Shown here one piece after another: positions 41,120 to 53,952 of a stretch of DNA of 64,000 nt (positions within the stretch are counted from its first letter, which is position 1; every line of letters begins with the position of its first letter). The notes under the pieces were generated by a model. It was given only the letters and a program-made list of their open reading frames with translations, did no database searches and was not told where the DNA came from. The DNA is from Luminiphilus sp. (GTDB taxonomy: Bacteria; Pseudomonadota; Gammaproteobacteria; Pseudomonadales; Halieaceae): assembly GCA_012270045.1 (NCBI GenBank), contig JAAXJC010000153.1, positions 43,655 to 107,654 of the forward strand, read 5' to 3'. The translations under genes and the position numbers were made by a program.

Positions 41120-43015
41120 TTGACTAACCCCTCACAACAGTACGACGTCATCGTGGTTGGCGGCGGTCATGCGGGTACCGAGGCTGCTCTCGCGGCTGCG
41201 CGGACCGGTGTCCGCACGCTGCTGTTGACCCACGCTGTTGATACCCTGGGCCAGATGTCCTGTAACCCGGCCATTGGTGGCATTGGCAAGAGCCATCTGG
41301 TGCGCGAGATCGACGCCCTCGGTGGCGCCATGGCGGCGGCGACTGATCAGGCGGGTATCCAGTTTCGAGTCCTGAACCGACGCAAAGGCCCTGCGGTCAG
41401 GGCAACCCGCGCCCAGGCTGACAGGTCACTTTACCGAACCGCCATACAGGGGCTGTTACTTAATCAACCCCATCTCGATATTTTCCAGGACTCGGTAGAA
41501 GACCTGTCACTGGAAGGCAATCGTGTGACCGGAGCGAAGACCCGGTCAGGTCTTCATTTTATGGCTCGCACCGTCGTCCTGACGGCGGGTACTTTTCTGA
41601 GGGGCCAACTGCACCTGGGAATGAGTAGCCACCAGGGTGGCAGGGCAGGCGATGCCGCAGCCATCGGTCTGGCAGACCGGCTGCGGGAGTTGTGCCCCCG
41701 GGTTGGCAGATTAAAAACCGGTACGCCTCCCAGACTTGATGCCCGTTCCATAGATTTTTCTTCCATGCAGCAGCAGTGGGGCGATGAACCCCGGCCGGTC
41801 ATGTCCCTGTTTGGCGACAGGAACAGTCACCCACGCCAGTTATGTTGCTGGATCACAGCAACCAATGAGCGGACCCATGACATCATCAGGGGCAACCTGG
41901 ATCGTTCGCCCATGTTTGGTGGCGTTATAGAGGGTACCGGACCCCGTTACTGTCCCAGCATTGAGGACAAGATTCATCGCTTTGCCGACAAGGAATCCCA
42001 CCAGATATTCCTGGAGCCTGAGGGTTTGGCAACCACCGAACTTTACCCGAACGGCATATCAACCAGTCTGCCCTATGATGTCCAGCTTGAGTTCGTGCGC
42101 TCTATCCAAGGCATGGAGAACGCACACATCATCCGCCCCGGATACGCCATAGAGTACGATTATTTTGACCCCCGGGATCTGCGACATTCCCTAGAGACTC
42201 GCACCATAGAAGGGTTGTTTTTTGCCGGCCAGATTAATGGCACCACCGGGTACGAGGAGGCCGGTGCCCAGGGCCTGCTCGCCGGACTGAATGCCGCCCG
42301 CAAGGTACGCGACCTGGCACCCTGGGAGCCCCGCAGGGATGAGGCTTACCTGGGCGTGCTGATCGACGACCTGGTGACCCTGGGCACCCAGGAACCCTAT
42401 CGAATGTTCACCTCCAGGGCGGAGTACCGATTATTGTTGCGGGAGGACAATGCCGATCTGCGTTTGACTGACATTGGGCGGGAACTTGGGTTGGTACCCG
42501 ATGCCCAATGGCAGGCTTTTCAGGAGCGCAGGGACACGATTACTCGCGAAGTCGGGCGTCTGGAAAGTACCTATATCCAACCCGAGTCCCCCGAGGCAGC
42601 AGAGCTTAACCAGAAAATACCTTCGCCCCTGACCAGGGAGTACTCCCTGGCGGACCTGCTGCGCAGGCCGGAACTTGAGTACCGGGATGTGGCGAGCCTT
42701 GCAGCGGGCCCAGGGCTAATTCCGGAGCATGCTGCCAACCAGGTAGCAACCCAGATCAAATATGCGGGGTACATCGATCGCCAGGCGGATGAGATAGCAC
42801 GTCTGCGGCGACAGGAATCCCTGCCCATCCCGGAGAATCTGGATTACAGCGCTGTTCGGGGGTTATCCAACGAGATCCAACAAAAACTGAGCGCAGCCCA
42901 ACCCACAACCCTGGCCAGGGCGGGTCGTATTTCCGGCGTTACACCGGCAGCTTTGTCCTTGCTGTTGGTACACCTGAAGCGCCAGGCGGGAAATCAACAA
43001 GCCTCTAATGCCTGA
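41120..43015 (+). CDS. mnmG: tRNA uridine-5-carboxymethylaminomethyl modification enzyme MnmG (GidA)
   Basis: A 631-residue FAD enzyme that, with MnmE, installs the cmnm5 group on U34 of tRNA. The dinucleotide-binding [15 protein letters not shown] is at the N-terminus, followed by [18 protein letters not shown] and GLKTGTPPR-like ([11 protein letters not shown]), all diagnostic. The second FAD block is [17 protein letters not shown]. The start is TTG; no ATG or GTG in frame precedes the conserved region. It overlaps rsmG by 8 bases. Confidence 0.97.
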   Translation: MTNPSQQYDVIVVGGGHAGTEAALAAARTGVRTLLLTHAVDTLGQMSCNPAIGGIGKSHLVREIDALGGAMAAATDQAGIQFRVLNRRKGPAVRATRAQADRSLYRTAIQGLLLNQPHLDIFQDSVEDLSLEGNRVTGAKTRSGLHFMARTVVLTAGTFLRGQLHLGMSSHQGGRAGDAAAIGLADRLRELCPRVGRLKTGTPPRLDARSIDFSSMQQQWGDEPRPVMSLFGDRNSHPRQLCCWITATNERTHDIIRGNLDRSPMFGGVIEGTGPRYCPSIEDKIHRFADKESHQIFLEPEGLATTELYPNGISTSLPYDVQLEFVRSIQGMENAHIIRPGYAIEYDYFDPRDLRHSLETRTIEGLFFAGQINGTTGYEEAGAQGLLAGLNAARKVRDLAPWEPRRDEAYLGVLIDDLVTLGTQEPYRMFTSRAEYRLLLREDNADLRLTDIGRELGLVPDAQWQAFQERRDTITREVGRLESTYIQPESPEAAELNQKIPSPLTREYSLADLLRRPELEYRDVASLAAGPGLIPEHAANQVATQIKYAGYIDRQADEIARLRRQESLPIPENLDYSAVRGLSNEIQQKLSAAQPTTLARAGRISGVTPAALSLLLVHLKRQAGNQQASNA

Positions 43016-43640
43016 ATCGGCGCCGGTGCTGCTGCAACAAGGCTTGCGCCGCTTGGGGGTTTGCCTGGCAGATGCCCAGCAGGACACGCTGCTGGCCTAC
43101 CTTGATCTGGTGCACCGTTGGAACAAGGCCTACAACCTGACTGCGGTCCGGGGCCTGGATACCATGGTCACCCGTCATCTGCTCGACAGTCTGGCGGTAA
43201 TAGATCTGCTGCCATCGGGTGTGGTTTTGGATGTTGGCTCGGGTGCGGGCTTGCCCGGTGTACCTCTCGCCGTCGCCCGCCCGGACCAAACGTTCCATCT
43301 TTTGGACAGTAATGGAAAAAAAACCCGGTTTCTGTATCACGTAAAAACCCAACTGGCACTGGATAATGTTGAGGTCCTGGAACAACGTGTTGAGAGTTAC
43401 CGGCCAAGCTCCCGGTATCCAACCATTATCAGCCGGGCCTTTGCGAGCCTGGATACCATGGTGAGTTCCTGTGCCCATCTTCTGGCGCCCCAGGGAGTAA
43501 TGTTGGCCATGAAAGCCATCGGTGTTCATGACGAGTTACCGGCCCTGGAGGACCGGGGTGTCTCAGTAGCGCTGCAGGAACTGCAGGTACCGGGGCTGGA
43601 TGAGACAAGGTATCTTGCCCAGCTGGCATTGTCCCAGTGA
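43008..43640 (+). CDS. rsmG: 16S rRNA (guanine(527)-N(7))-methyltransferase
   Basis: A 210-residue SAM-dependent methyltransferase of the GidB family. The N-terminal [13 protein letters not shown] and HLLDSLAV are typical, followed by the SAM loop [18 protein letters not shown] and [11 protein letters not shown]. It overlaps mnmG by 8 bases and precedes parA by 25 bp, the usual order in pseudomonads. Confidence 0.97.
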   Translation: MPESAPVLLQQGLRRLGVCLADAQQDTLLAYLDLVHRWNKAYNLTAVRGLDTMVTRHLLDSLAVIDLLPSGVVLDVGSGAGLPGVPLAVARPDQTFHLLDSNGKKTRFLYHVKTQLALDNVEVLEQRVESYRPSSRYPTIISRAFASLDTMVSSCAHLLAPQGVMLAMKAIGVHDELPALEDRGVSVALQELQVPGLDETRYLAQLALSQ

Positions 43641-43665
43641 GCGAAACGAGAGCCGAATACCCGTT

Positions 43666-44436
43666 ATGAAAATCGTAGCCGTTGCAAATCAGAAAGGGGG
43701 CGTTGGCAAAACCACCACCAGTGTCAACCTGGCAGCCAGTTTGGCGGCGATGGGTAGGCAGGTTCTGCTGGTGGATCTGGATCCCCAGGGCAATGCCACC
43801 ATGTCTTCCGGTGTCGACAAGCAGGCCGCTGAGTTAACGACCTATGATCTGCTGGTTGATGAACTGCCCCTCAACGAGGTGATGGTGCCGGCGGCGGACA
43901 GCGGCTATTTTGTTGTACCTGCCAACCGCAACCTGACAGCTGCGGAGGTGGAATTACTTGACGTCGATGGTCGGGAGCGCCGGCTGGCAAAAGCACTTTC
44001 TGCAGGTTACCAATTCGACTTGATCATCATCGACTGCCCGCCTTCCCTGAGCATGCTGACCATCAATGCCCTCGTTGCCGCCCAGTCGGTCATTGTTACC
44101 ATGCAGTGTGAGTACTTTGCCCTAGAGGGCCTGTCTGCCCTGCTCAACACCATTCGCCGTATCGCGGACACGGTCAACCCAAAGCTCAAAATAGAGGGTA
44201 TTCTGCGTACCATGTACGACCCCAGAAACTCCCTGACCGGGGAGGTATCGAAGGAACTGCAGAAACATTTTGGCGATTTGGTGTACCGGACAGTAATACC
44301 GCGCAACGTTCGTCTTGCAGAGGCGCCAAGCCACGGCTTACCGGCCCTGCATTATGATCGGTACTCTTCTGGAGCCCGGGCTTATGCGGCGCTGGCGGGT
44401 GAGTTCGTGAAGAAACAGAATCAGGATGCGTCCTGA
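43666..44436 (+). CDS. parA: Chromosome partitioning ATPase ParA (Soj)
   Basis: A 256-residue deviant-Walker ATPase that moves ParB-parS complexes over the nucleoid. The deviant Walker A KGGVGKTT is at about residues 10-17, DLDPQGNAT follows at 40 and IIDCPPSLS at about 117. The short form without an N-terminal helix-turn-helix is the chromosomal Soj type. The frame is open from 43600; the ATG at 43666 gives the canonical KIVAVANQKGGVGKTT start. parB follows after 48 bp. Confidence 0.97.
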   Translation: MKIVAVANQKGGVGKTTTSVNLAASLAAMGRQVLLVDLDPQGNATMSSGVDKQAAELTTYDLLVDELPLNEVMVPAADSGYFVVPANRNLTAAEVELLDVDGRERRLAKALSAGYQFDLIIIDCPPSLSMLTINALVAAQSVIVTMQCEYFALEGLSALLNTIRRIADTVNPKLKIEGILRTMYDPRNSLTGEVSKELQKHFGDLVYRTVIPRNVRLAEAPSHGLPALHYDRYSSGARAYAALAGEFVKKQNQDAS

Positions 44437-44484
44437 ACGAGGGCATTTCAGCGTGTCACAAAGGTGCGTCCCCGGGGGGTTTGA

Positions 44485-45396
44485 TTGAGCACAAAAAAAC
44501 AACGCGGCAAACTGGGTAAAGACCTGGACCTGTTGTTGGGCGACCTGAAGGCACCGATCCCGTCCCAGGATGGGCCCGGGCAAACAGAGTCCGGTGCACC
44601 GGCTCGTGAGGCCCAGTCGGGGAGCCGGTCTGACCTGCGCCACCTGCCCCTGGAGCAACTTCGGCGGGGTCAGTTCCAGCCGCGCAGGGATTTTGATGAC
44701 CAGACGCTGGCGGAACTCGCTGACAGTATCCGGGTGCACGGGGTGTTGCAGCCGATAGTGGTCAGGCCCCTGGCCACGGGCGGTTGGGAAATTGTAGCCG
44801 GCGAGCGCCGTTGGCGCGCCAGCCAGATTGCGGGCAAAGACAGTATTCCGGCGGTGGTCAGGGACGTGGGTGACGAGGCCACGGTGGCGATGGCCCTGAT
44901 CGAAAATATTCAACGTGAAAACCTGAACGCCATAGAAGAAGCCCAGGCCCTGCAGCGTCTGCAGATGGAATTTACCCTCAGTCAGCAGGACATTGCGGAC
45001 CGGGTAGGCAAGTCCAGGCCGGTAATCGCCAACTTGTTGCGGCTGTTAACTCTGGAACCCGCGGTCAGAGGCTTGCTGGAAGCAGGTCATATCGACACGG
45101 GTCATGGCAAGGTGCTGCTGGCGTTACAGGGGGGCGAGCAGGTCAAAGCCGCCCAGCAGGTTGCCAAAAAGGGTCTCTCGGTACGCCAGACAGAAGCTTT
45201 GGTGAAGTCCCTGCAGGGAAGTGGTGGTTCTGACAGCAACGGGCAGGACCCGGATGTTGCGCGACTGGAGCGGGAGTTGTCCGGCCGGCTTGGCTCCCCG
45301 GTCGCCATCACCCAGGGTAAAGGGGGTAAAGGCAAGATTGAAATCCGTTACTCCAGCCTCGACGAGTTGGATGGCATTCTTGGTCGCATCCGCTGA
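44485..45396 (+). CDS. parB: Chromosome partitioning protein ParB (Spo0J)
   Basis: A 303-residue CTPase clamp that loads at parS and spreads. The N-terminal CTP-binding part has GVLQPIVVRP, the box II GERRWRA and ENIQRENLN. The central helix-turn-helix LSQQDIADRVGKSRPVIANLLRL-like segment reads parS, and a C-terminal dimerisation domain follows. The start is TTG, preceded by a G-rich CCGGGGGGT. Two perfect parS sites lie about 11.4-12.0 kb to the left in recF. Confidence 0.97.
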   Translation: MSTKKQRGKLGKDLDLLLGDLKAPIPSQDGPGQTESGAPAREAQSGSRSDLRHLPLEQLRRGQFQPRRDFDDQTLAELADSIRVHGVLQPIVVRPLATGGWEIVAGERRWRASQIAGKDSIPAVVRDVGDEATVAMALIENIQRENLNAIEEAQALQRLQMEFTLSQQDIADRVGKSRPVIANLLRLLTLEPAVRGLLEAGHIDTGHGKVLLALQGGEQVKAAQQVAKKGLSVRQTEALVKSLQGSGGSDSNGQDPDVARLERELSGRLGSPVAITQGKGGKGKIEIRYSSLDELDGILGRIR

Positions 45397-45407
45397 AACA
45401 CAACGTG

Positions 45408-45436
45408 TTGAAGGGCCTTGGCCTTTCGACTAGACT
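45408..45436 (+). promoter_or_regulatory. Candidate promoter of the atp operon
   Basis: TTGAAG at 45408-45413 and TAGACT at 45431-45436 are exactly 17 bp apart, just after the parB stop. Transcription would start about 45443, inside the left arm of the hairpin that precedes atpI. Confidence 0.6.
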
Positions 45437-45438
45437 AG

Positions 45439-45460
45439 CGCCCCCACCAATTCGGGGGCG
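45439..45460 (+). other. GC-rich hairpin overlapping the atpI ribosome site
   Basis: CGCCCCC at 45439-45445 pairs with GGGGGCG at 45454-45460 around an 8-base loop. The right arm holds the only purine-rich element before the atpI TTG at 45469. In a read-through transcript from parB the hairpin would hide this ribosome site; in a transcript starting at 45443 most of the left arm would be missing. Confidence 0.55.
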
Positions 45461-45468
45461 GTGTACTG

Positions 45469-45864
45469 TTGGATAAAAAAGGGTCACCGGACTCGATATT
45501 GGACGTTCGACAGGGGGTGATACGGGCGTTTTGCTGGTCCCTTGGATGCACAGCCCTGGTGGCCCTTGCGGTTGCTGCCGGATGGGGCTTGGGGGCCGCG
45601 ACAGCTGTCTTGATGGGGGGGGGCATTGTGCTAGTGCCCCACGGATGGCGCGGGCGTCGGGTCGCGCGCCATGCGGGGTCCCGAACGGCCACGCAGGTGG
45701 CGTTGTTAAAGTTCACATTATGCGGCTTGGGTTTCGGGGTTTTGTTTGCGCTGAGGCCCGAGGTGAGTGCCCCCGGGGGTTTTTTGGGGGCGTCGGTGGC
45801 GCTGGTAGCGCTGCCGGTTACTACGGCGCTGGCACAGCAGCAAGGCCAACGCCAAAACGGGTAA
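45469..45864 (+). CDS. atpI: ATP synthase assembly factor AtpI
   Basis: A 131-residue membrane protein with four hydrophobic segments (about 19-36, 40-55, 74-93 and 102-120), the first gene of the atp operon. AtpI aids c-ring assembly and Mg2+ supply in some species and is not essential. Sequence similarity within the family is low, so position counts heavily. The start is TTG behind a GC-rich hairpin. Confidence 0.85.
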   Translation: MDKKGSPDSILDVRQGVIRAFCWSLGCTALVALAVAAGWGLGAATAVLMGGGIVLVPHGWRGRRVARHAGSRTATQVALLKFTLCGLGFGVLFALRPEVSAPGGFLGASVALVALPVTTALAQQQGQRQNG

Positions 45865-45877
45865 AAAGAGAGTCTAA

Positions 45878-46771
<894 letters not shown>

Positions 46772-46806
46772 GCTCGAAACTTTTACCCCAACAAAGCACT
46801 ACCTAA

Positions 46807-47046
<240 letters not shown>

Positions 47047-47064
47047 ACGTCCTTGATAATGATG

Positions 47065-47084
47065 GCCGGCAACCTTGTGCCGGC
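47065..47084 (+). repeat. Intercistronic hairpin between atpE and atpF
   Basis: GCCGGCA-ACCTTG-TGCCGGC is a 7-bp perfect stem with a 6-base loop, 18 bases after the atpE stop. There is no U-run. It could protect the atpE message from 3' decay and so favour subunit c output. Confidence 0.6.
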
Positions 47085-47110
47085 GTCACAGGTGACAACA
47101 GGAGCACACA

Positions 47111-47581
47111 GTGAACATTAACCTAACGCTTATCGGCCAGCTGATTGCATTCGTGGCCTTTGTTGCGTTCTGCATGCGCTTTGTCTGGCCGCCCATCGTG
47201 GCGGCAATGGCAGAGCGTCAGCAGAAGATCGCCGATGGACTCGCGGCAGCTGACAGGGCCGGCCATGATCTCGAGTTGGCCCAGAAGCGGGCTGTTGAGG
47301 AGATGGCGGAGGCCAAGCGCGAAGCGGCGGCCATCATTGACGCGGCCAACAAGCGCGCCGCTGCTTTGGTCGACGAGGCCAAGGTGGCTGCACAGGCCGA
47401 GGCCGAGCGGGTGAAGGCGGCTGCGACAGCGGAGATAGAGCAGGAGCGAGCCCGGGCACAGGAACAGTTAATGGCCCAGGTGAGCAGCCTTGCGGTTGCC
47501 GGCGCAGAGAAAATCCTCGCCAGCGAAATAGATGCGGCCAAACATGCGGAGCTCCTCAGGGGCCTGACGGTGGACGGCTGA
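47111..47581 (+). CDS. atpF: F0F1 ATP synthase subunit b
   Basis: The 156-residue peripheral stalk subunit: one N-terminal helix ([20 protein letters not shown]) and a long charged alpha-helical stalk rich in Ala, Glu, Lys and Arg. The length matches E. coli b. The start is GTG with an AGGAG site before it. It ends two bases before atpH. Confidence 0.97.
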   Translation: MNINLTLIGQLIAFVAFVAFCMRFVWPPIVAAMAERQQKIADGLAAADRAGHDLELAQKRAVEEMAEAKREAAAIIDAANKRAAALVDEAKVAAQAEAERVKAAATAEIEQERARAQEQLMAQVSSLAVAGAEKILASEIDAAKHAELLRGLTVDG

Positions 47582-47583
47582 CC

Positions 47584-48120
47584 ATGGTGGAACCCAGAAC
47601 CCTGGCGCGTCCCTACGCGCGGGCAGCCTTCGAGTACGCCCGGCAGGCGGCCGACCTGGACAAGTGGTCTGCGGCCCTGAACCTGGCCGCCGCCGCCAGC
47701 AGTGAGCCTTCGGTGCAAGCTGTGTTGGGGGACCCTGGCAAAACCGCCCAACAGCGCGCCCAGATTCTTGCAGAGGTTCTGGGTGATGCACTGGACGGCC
47801 CAGTTCGGGGGTTTCTCGCCATCATGGCAGACAACGGCAGGTTGGCCCTGCTGCACGAAACCGCCGCGCTGTTTGCCGAATTCAAAGCGGCCCAGGAAGC
47901 ATCAGTCAACGTTGAGGTTATCTCGGCATTCGATGTCGATGAGGCAGCGCTCAACCAAATATCAGAAGCCATGTCTCGCCGTTTCGAGCGCACGGTTTCA
48001 ATTACATCAGAGACGGACCCCAACCTGGTTGGTGGCGCCGTTATTCGTGCCGGCGACATGGTTATCGACGGTTCGGTTCGCGGTCGGCTGAACAAATTGG
48101 CCGGCACGCTGACACCCTGA
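47584..48120 (+). CDS. atpH: F0F1 ATP synthase subunit delta
   Basis: The 178-residue OSCP-type protein linking the b stalk to the F1 head. The N-terminal ARPYARAAFEYA and the C-terminal PNLVGGAVIRAGDMVIDGSV are family signatures. It is placed between atpF and atpA, as always in this operon. Confidence 0.97.
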   Translation: MVEPRTLARPYARAAFEYARQAADLDKWSAALNLAAAASSEPSVQAVLGDPGKTAQQRAQILAEVLGDALDGPVRGFLAIMADNGRLALLHETAALFAEFKAAQEASVNVEVISAFDVDEAALNQISEAMSRRFERTVSITSETDPNLVGGAVIRAGDMVIDGSVRGRLNKLAGTLTP

Positions 48121-48134
48121 CAGAGGAATAGGTC

Positions 48135-49679
48135 ATGCAACAACTCAACCCTTCGGAAATCAGCGACATCATTCGGCAGCGAATTGATCAGCTTGATGTG
48201 ACGTCCCAAGCCACAAACGAAGGCACCATCGTATCGGTCACCGACGGCATCATCCGAATTCATGGCCTTACCGAAGTCCAGTACGGCGAGATGATCGAAT
48301 TCGACGGTGGGGTGTTTGGTCTCGCGCTGAACCTGGAGCGGGATTCAGTGGGCGCGGTGGTTCTGGGTGACTACAAGCAACTTGCCGAGGGTCAGACCTG
48401 TCGCTGCACGGGCCGTATTCTGGAAGTGCCGGTGGGACCTGCATTGCAGGGCCGGGTGGTTGACGCCCTGGGTAACCCCATTGATGGCCGTGGCAGCATT
48501 GATACCGATGAGACCGATGCTATCGAGAAGATCGCCCCCGGGGTTATTGCCCGACAATCCGTTGACCAGCCGGTGCAGATTGGCCTGAAGGCCATCGACG
48601 CCATGGTGCCGATTGGCCGGGGTCAGCGGGAACTGATCATCGGTGACCGGCAGGTGGGTAAAACCGCCATTGCGGTTGACGCGATCATCAACCAGAAGGG
48701 CACTGGCATTAAGTGTGTCTATGTTGCCGTTGGCCAGAAGGCTTCCTCGGTTGCTTCGGTGGTGCGTAAGCTGGAGGAGCACGGGGCCATGGAGCACACC
48801 ATCGTGGTGGCGGCCAACGCTTCCGATCCCGCAGCAATGCAATACCTTGCGCCCTTTGCGGGCTGCACCATGGGTGAGTACTACCGGGACCGCGGTGAAG
48901 ATGCGCTCATCATTTATGACGATCTGTCCAAACAGGCGGTGGCCTATCGCCAGATCTCCCTGCTGCTGCGTCGCCCCCCGGGTCGTGAAGCCTATCCGGG
49001 CGACGTTTTTTACCTGCATTCCCGCCTGCTGGAGCGGGCAGCCCGGGTTAATGCGGACTACGTCGAGAACTTTACCAACGGCGAAGTCAAAGGACAGACC
49101 GGATCACTGACTGCGCTGCCAGTTATTGAAACCCAGGCGGGTGACGTCTCGGCCTTCGTACCCACCAACGTTATTTCCATTACTGACGGGCAGATTTTCC
49201 TGGAAGCAGACATGTTCAACGCGGGCATCCGCCCTGCCATGAACGCCGGCATTTCAGTATCCCGCGTTGGTGGTGCCGCCCAGACCAAGATCGTGAAGAA
49301 GCTGTCCGGAGGCATCCGTACCGCCCTTGCCCAGTATCGCGAGCTCGCGGCCTTTTCCCAGTTTGCCTCGGACCTTGATGATGCGACCAAAGCCCAGCTT
49401 GACCACGGCGAGCGGGTTACCGAACTCATGAAGCAGAAACAATATGCACCCCTCTCCATTGCAGAGATGGGCGTACTGCTATACGCCGCCAACGAAAATC
49501 ACCTGAATGACGTCGAGGTTGCCAAAGTGGGTGGTTTTGAAACGGCGCTGCTGGCGTACATGCAGGCCGAGCATGGGGACCTGATGGCCGAGATCGTCGC
49601 CGATGGCAACTGGAATGATGACCGGGAGGCGGTTTTCAAAACGGCTATCGAGACTTTCAAGTCAACCCAGGCCTGGTAA
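48135..49679 (+). CDS. atpA: F0F1 ATP synthase subunit alpha
   Basis: The 514-residue non-catalytic nucleotide-binding subunit of F1. Walker A is GDRQVGKTA, and the signature [20 protein letters not shown]-like block ([19 protein letters not shown]) is intact. The N-terminal delta-binding segment is present. It has an AGAGGAAT ribosome site and lies 14 bases after atpH. Confidence 0.99.
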   Translation: MQQLNPSEISDIIRQRIDQLDVTSQATNEGTIVSVTDGIIRIHGLTEVQYGEMIEFDGGVFGLALNLERDSVGAVVLGDYKQLAEGQTCRCTGRILEVPVGPALQGRVVDALGNPIDGRGSIDTDETDAIEKIAPGVIARQSVDQPVQIGLKAIDAMVPIGRGQRELIIGDRQVGKTAIAVDAIINQKGTGIKCVYVAVGQKASSVASVVRKLEEHGAMEHTIVVAANASDPAAMQYLAPFAGCTMGEYYRDRGEDALIIYDDLSKQAVAYRQISLLLRRPPGREAYPGDVFYLHSRLLERAARVNADYVENFTNGEVKGQTGSLTALPVIETQAGDVSAFVPTNVISITDGQIFLEADMFNAGIRPAMNAGISVSRVGGAAQTKIVKKLSGGIRTALAQYRELAAFSQFASDLDDATKAQLDHGERVTELMKQKQYAPLSIAEMGVLLYAANENHLNDVEVAKVGGFETALLAYMQAEHGDLMAEIVADGNWNDDREAVFKTAIETFKSTQAW

Positions 49680-49685
49680 CAGACG

Positions 49686-50549
49686 ATGGCGGCCGGAAAG
49701 GAAATTCGCACCAAGATCTCGAGTATCCAGAGTACTCAAAAGATCACCAGCGCCATGGAAATGGTCGCCGCGAGCAAAATGCGCCGGGCCCAGGACCGAA
49801 TGGAGCTGGGTAAACCCTATGCTCGTCGCATCCGCGATGTGGTGGGACATATCGCCAATGCCGTGCCCGAGTATCGCCATGCCTACATGGAGCAACGGGA
49901 AGTCAAACGGGTTGGTTATGTGATTGTGTCCACCGATCGCGGCCTGTGTGGCGGGTTGAACATCAACCTGTTCAAGGCGGCGATTGCAGCCATGCGGCCC
50001 CAACATGAGGCGGGGCTGGAGGTGGACCTGTGCCTGATAGGTGCCAAGTCCCTGGCGTTTTTCAAAAGTGTCGGTGGCAATGTAGTGGCCAGTGTCCGGG
50101 ACGTGGGAGAAGAGCCCACCGTAGACCAACTCATTGGCGGCGTGAAGCAGATGCTCGATGCCTATGTTGAGGGGCGTATAGACACCCTTTACCTGGTTAG
50201 CAACGAGTTTGTAAATACCATGACCCAGGTGCCCCAGGTCGAGCAGCTGTTGCCACTGGAAGCCAGTGAGGATGACGGTTTGTCCCACCACTGGGACTAC
50301 ATCTACGAACCTGACGCACGGGAGCTGCTGGATGCGCTGTTGGTGCGCTATGTGGAATCCCTGGTGTACCAGGCCGTGGTGGAAAACGGCGCCTGTGAGC
50401 AGGCTGCGCGCATGATTGCCATGAAGAACGCCAGTGATAATGCCGGTGAGCTGATTGATGAGTTGCAGCTGGTTTACAACAAGGCGCGCCAGGCGGCCAT
50501 TACCCAGGAACTGGCAGAAATTGTGGGTGGCGCAGCGGCCATTGGCTGA
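49686..50549 (+). CDS. atpG: F0F1 ATP synthase subunit gamma
   Basis: The 287-residue central rotor shaft. The N-terminal coiled-coil helix ([20 protein letters not shown]) and the C-terminal helix with [20 protein letters not shown]-like signature are clear. The middle Rossmann-like part ([17 protein letters not shown]) is typical. It starts 6 bases after the atpA stop. Confidence 0.99.
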   Translation: MAAGKEIRTKISSIQSTQKITSAMEMVAASKMRRAQDRMELGKPYARRIRDVVGHIANAVPEYRHAYMEQREVKRVGYVIVSTDRGLCGGLNINLFKAAIAAMRPQHEAGLEVDLCLIGAKSLAFFKSVGGNVVASVRDVGEEPTVDQLIGGVKQMLDAYVEGRIDTLYLVSNEFVNTMTQVPQVEQLLPLEASEDDGLSHHWDYIYEPDARELLDALLVRYVESLVYQAVVENGACEQAARMIAMKNASDNAGELIDELQLVYNKARQAAITQELAEIVGGAAAIG

Positions 50550-50572
50550 TCGCCAACCGGTTGAATTTTTGA

Positions 50573-52024
<1,452 letters not shown>

Positions 52025-52043
52025 TCGCGGGGAGTAGCGGATT

Positions 52044-52472
52044 ATGGCGATGACAATTCACTGTGACATCGTGTCCGCCGAGGCCCAGATCTACTCGGGT
52101 TTGGTGGAGTTGCTGGTGGCCACCGGGTCCGAGGGCGAGCTGGGAATTTGTTATGGCCACGCGCCGCTGCTGACGGCTCTGGTTCCCGGGCCGGTGCGAC
52201 TGGTGGAGCAGGGTGGTGAAGAGCAGGTGTTCTACGCCTCCGGTGGTTTTCTCGAGGTCCAGCGTGATGTGGTCACCATCCTGGCTGACACCGCACTGCG
52301 TGCAGCCGATGTCGATGAAGCGGCAGCTGAGGAAGCCAGAAGGTCCGCCGAGGAGGCGCTGGCCAATCAAAGTGGCGAGCTGGACTACGGTCGCGCGTCA
52401 GCGCAGCTGGCAGAGGCGGCAGCCCAGCTTGCGACCCTGCGCAAATTGAAAACCCGGGCAGGGCGAGGCTGA
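52044..52472 (+). CDS. atpC: F0F1 ATP synthase subunit epsilon
   Basis: The 142-residue regulatory subunit that inhibits ATP hydrolysis. The N-terminal beta-sandwich has [12 protein letters not shown] and [14 protein letters not shown]. The C-terminal helical hairpin is Ala- and Glu-rich. Starts at 52044 and 52050 are both possible. It is the last gene of the operon and is followed by a strong terminator. Confidence 0.98.
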   Translation: MAMTIHCDIVSAEAQIYSGLVELLVATGSEGELGICYGHAPLLTALVPGPVRLVEQGGEEQVFYASGGFLEVQRDVVTILADTALRAADVDEAAAEEARRSAEEALANQSGELDYGRASAQLAEAAAQLATLRKLKTRAGRG

Positions 52473-52485
52473 CAGGTCAAGCAGC

Positions 52486-52513
52486 AAAAACCGCCACCCC
52501 GGCGGTTTTTTTT
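52486..52513 (+). terminator. Rho-independent terminator of the atp operon
   Basis: AAAAACCGCC pairs perfectly with GGCGGTTTTT around the loop ACCCC, and the run of eight T continues to 52513. It is 13 bases after the atpC stop. Confidence 0.95.
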
Positions 52514-52538
52514 CGTCTTTTATTCCTGGCCTCCTTGC

Positions 52539-52544
52539 TATGAT
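52539..52544 (+). promoter_or_regulatory. Extended -10 promoter for glmU
   Basis: TGC-TATGAT is an extended -10 element located 25 bases after the atp terminator. No strong -35 is seen. Transcription would start about 52551, which excludes the in-frame ATG at 52540 and supports the GTG at 52570 as the glmU start. Confidence 0.65.
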
Positions 52545-52569
52545 GCAGCTCGCTTTGGAGGGCGACGTC

Positions 52570-53949
52570 GTGAGCAGCGAGGACCCCAAACTGGAAATCA
52601 TCGTATTGGCCGCGGGTCAGGGGTCGCGTATGCGCTCCCACAAGCCCAAGGTCCTGCATCGGCTGGCGGGCAAGCCCCTGCTTGAACATGTGCTCGATAC
52701 TGCCAGGGCCCTCAGCCCGGCCGCCATCCATGTGGTTGTCGGCCACGGTGCCGAGGCGGTCCAGGCCGCTGTCTCGGCCACCGATCTCAGCTTTCATCAG
52801 CAGACCGAGCAGTTGGGCACCGGTCATGCGGTGTCCTGCGCTCTGCCATCCTGTCACCCGGACGCCAGGGTGTTGGTGCTGTTTGGTGATGTTCCCCTAA
52901 TGTCCGGCGAGACCCTGGCCCGTTTGATTGAACGGGCCGCTGACGGACCGGCACTGCTCGCGGCCCAACTCAGTGAGCCTGCGGGTTATGGTCGCGTGCT
53001 GCGGGACGCCGCCGGCAACTTTGCGGCGGTGGTCGAGCATGCCGATGCCAGTGCCGAGCAGCGCACCATCAAAGAGGTCAACACCGGGGTGCTGGTGGCA
53101 CCCGCAGAACTGCTTGGGACGCTCCTTGCAGAGGTGAACAACAACAACGCCCAGGGCGAATATTATCTGCCGGATGCCCTTACCCAGGCGGTGCAGCGCA
53201 ATATTCCAGTCCAGTTGGTGGTCACCGGGGACGCCGTGGAAATAACAGGCGTCAACGACCGGGCCCAACTGCAGTCCCTGGAGCGGGCATTTCAAACCCG
53301 TCTGGCCGATGGCCTGATGGCTGATGGCGTAGGGGTCGTGGATCGCCTGCGCATTGATATTCGTGGCGAGTTGCAGTGCGGCAGGGATGTTGAGATCGAC
53401 GTCAACGCCGTCTTCGAGGGACAGGTTGTCCTGGGAGACGGGGTAAAGGTTGGACCCAACTGCCTGCTGAAGGATGCAGTGGTGGGGCCTGACACGGATA
53501 TCCAGGCCTTCTGCCATATTGAAGGGGCAGCCATCGGTGCGGGCTGCCGCATCGGCCCCTACGCGCGCCTGCGACCGGGGACTGACCTTGGGGCGGCCGC
53601 CCGGGTCGGTAACTTTGTGGAAACCAAAAACTCCGTGCTGGGGCCCGGTAGCAAAGCCAATCACCTTGCCTATATTGGTGACGCCGAGATTGGCGCCGAC
53701 AGCAATGTCGGTGCCGGCACCATCACCTGCAACTACGACGGTGTCGACAAGCACCCTACCCGCATCGGTGATGGTGTTTTTGTCGGTTCCAACAGCACTC
53801 TGGTTGCACCGGTCACCCTCTCGGACCACAGCTTCGTCGCTGCCGGCTCGGTGGTGACCGAGGATGTGCCGGAGGACCAGCTGGCGCTGGGCAGGGCCCG
53901 GCAACGTAATGTATCGGGCTGGACCCCCCCCGGCCGTAAAGAGGACTGA
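52570..53949 (+). CDS. glmU: Bifunctional UDP-GlcNAc pyrophosphorylase / glucosamine-1-phosphate acetyltransferase
   Basis: A 459-residue cytoplasmic enzyme making UDP-GlcNAc for peptidoglycan and lipid A. The N-terminal uridyltransferase has LAAGQGSRMRSHKPKVLH. The C-terminal left-handed beta-helix acetyltransferase has ETKNSVLGPGSKANHLAYIGDAEIG and NYDGVDKHPTRIGD with its catalytic His. The frame is open from 52540. The GTG at 52570 follows GGAGG at good spacing and lies downstream of the likely transcription start. glmS begins 3 bases after the stop. Confidence 0.97.
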   Translation: MSSEDPKLEIIVLAAGQGSRMRSHKPKVLHRLAGKPLLEHVLDTARALSPAAIHVVVGHGAEAVQAAVSATDLSFHQQTEQLGTGHAVSCALPSCHPDARVLVLFGDVPLMSGETLARLIERAADGPALLAAQLSEPAGYGRVLRDAAGNFAAVVEHADASAEQRTIKEVNTGVLVAPAELLGTLLAEVNNNNAQGEYYLPDALTQAVQRNIPVQLVVTGDAVEITGVNDRAQLQSLERAFQTRLADGLMADGVGVVDRLRIDIRGELQCGRDVEIDVNAVFEGQVVLGDGVKVGPNCLLKDAVVGPDTDIQAFCHIEGAAIGAGCRIGPYARLRPGTDLGAAARVGNFVETKNSVLGPGSKANHLAYIGDAEIGADSNVGAGTITCNYDGVDKHPTRIGDGVFVGSNSTLVAPVTLSDHSFVAAGSVVTEDVPEDQLALGRARQRNVSGWTPPGRKED

Positions 53950-53952
53950 AGT

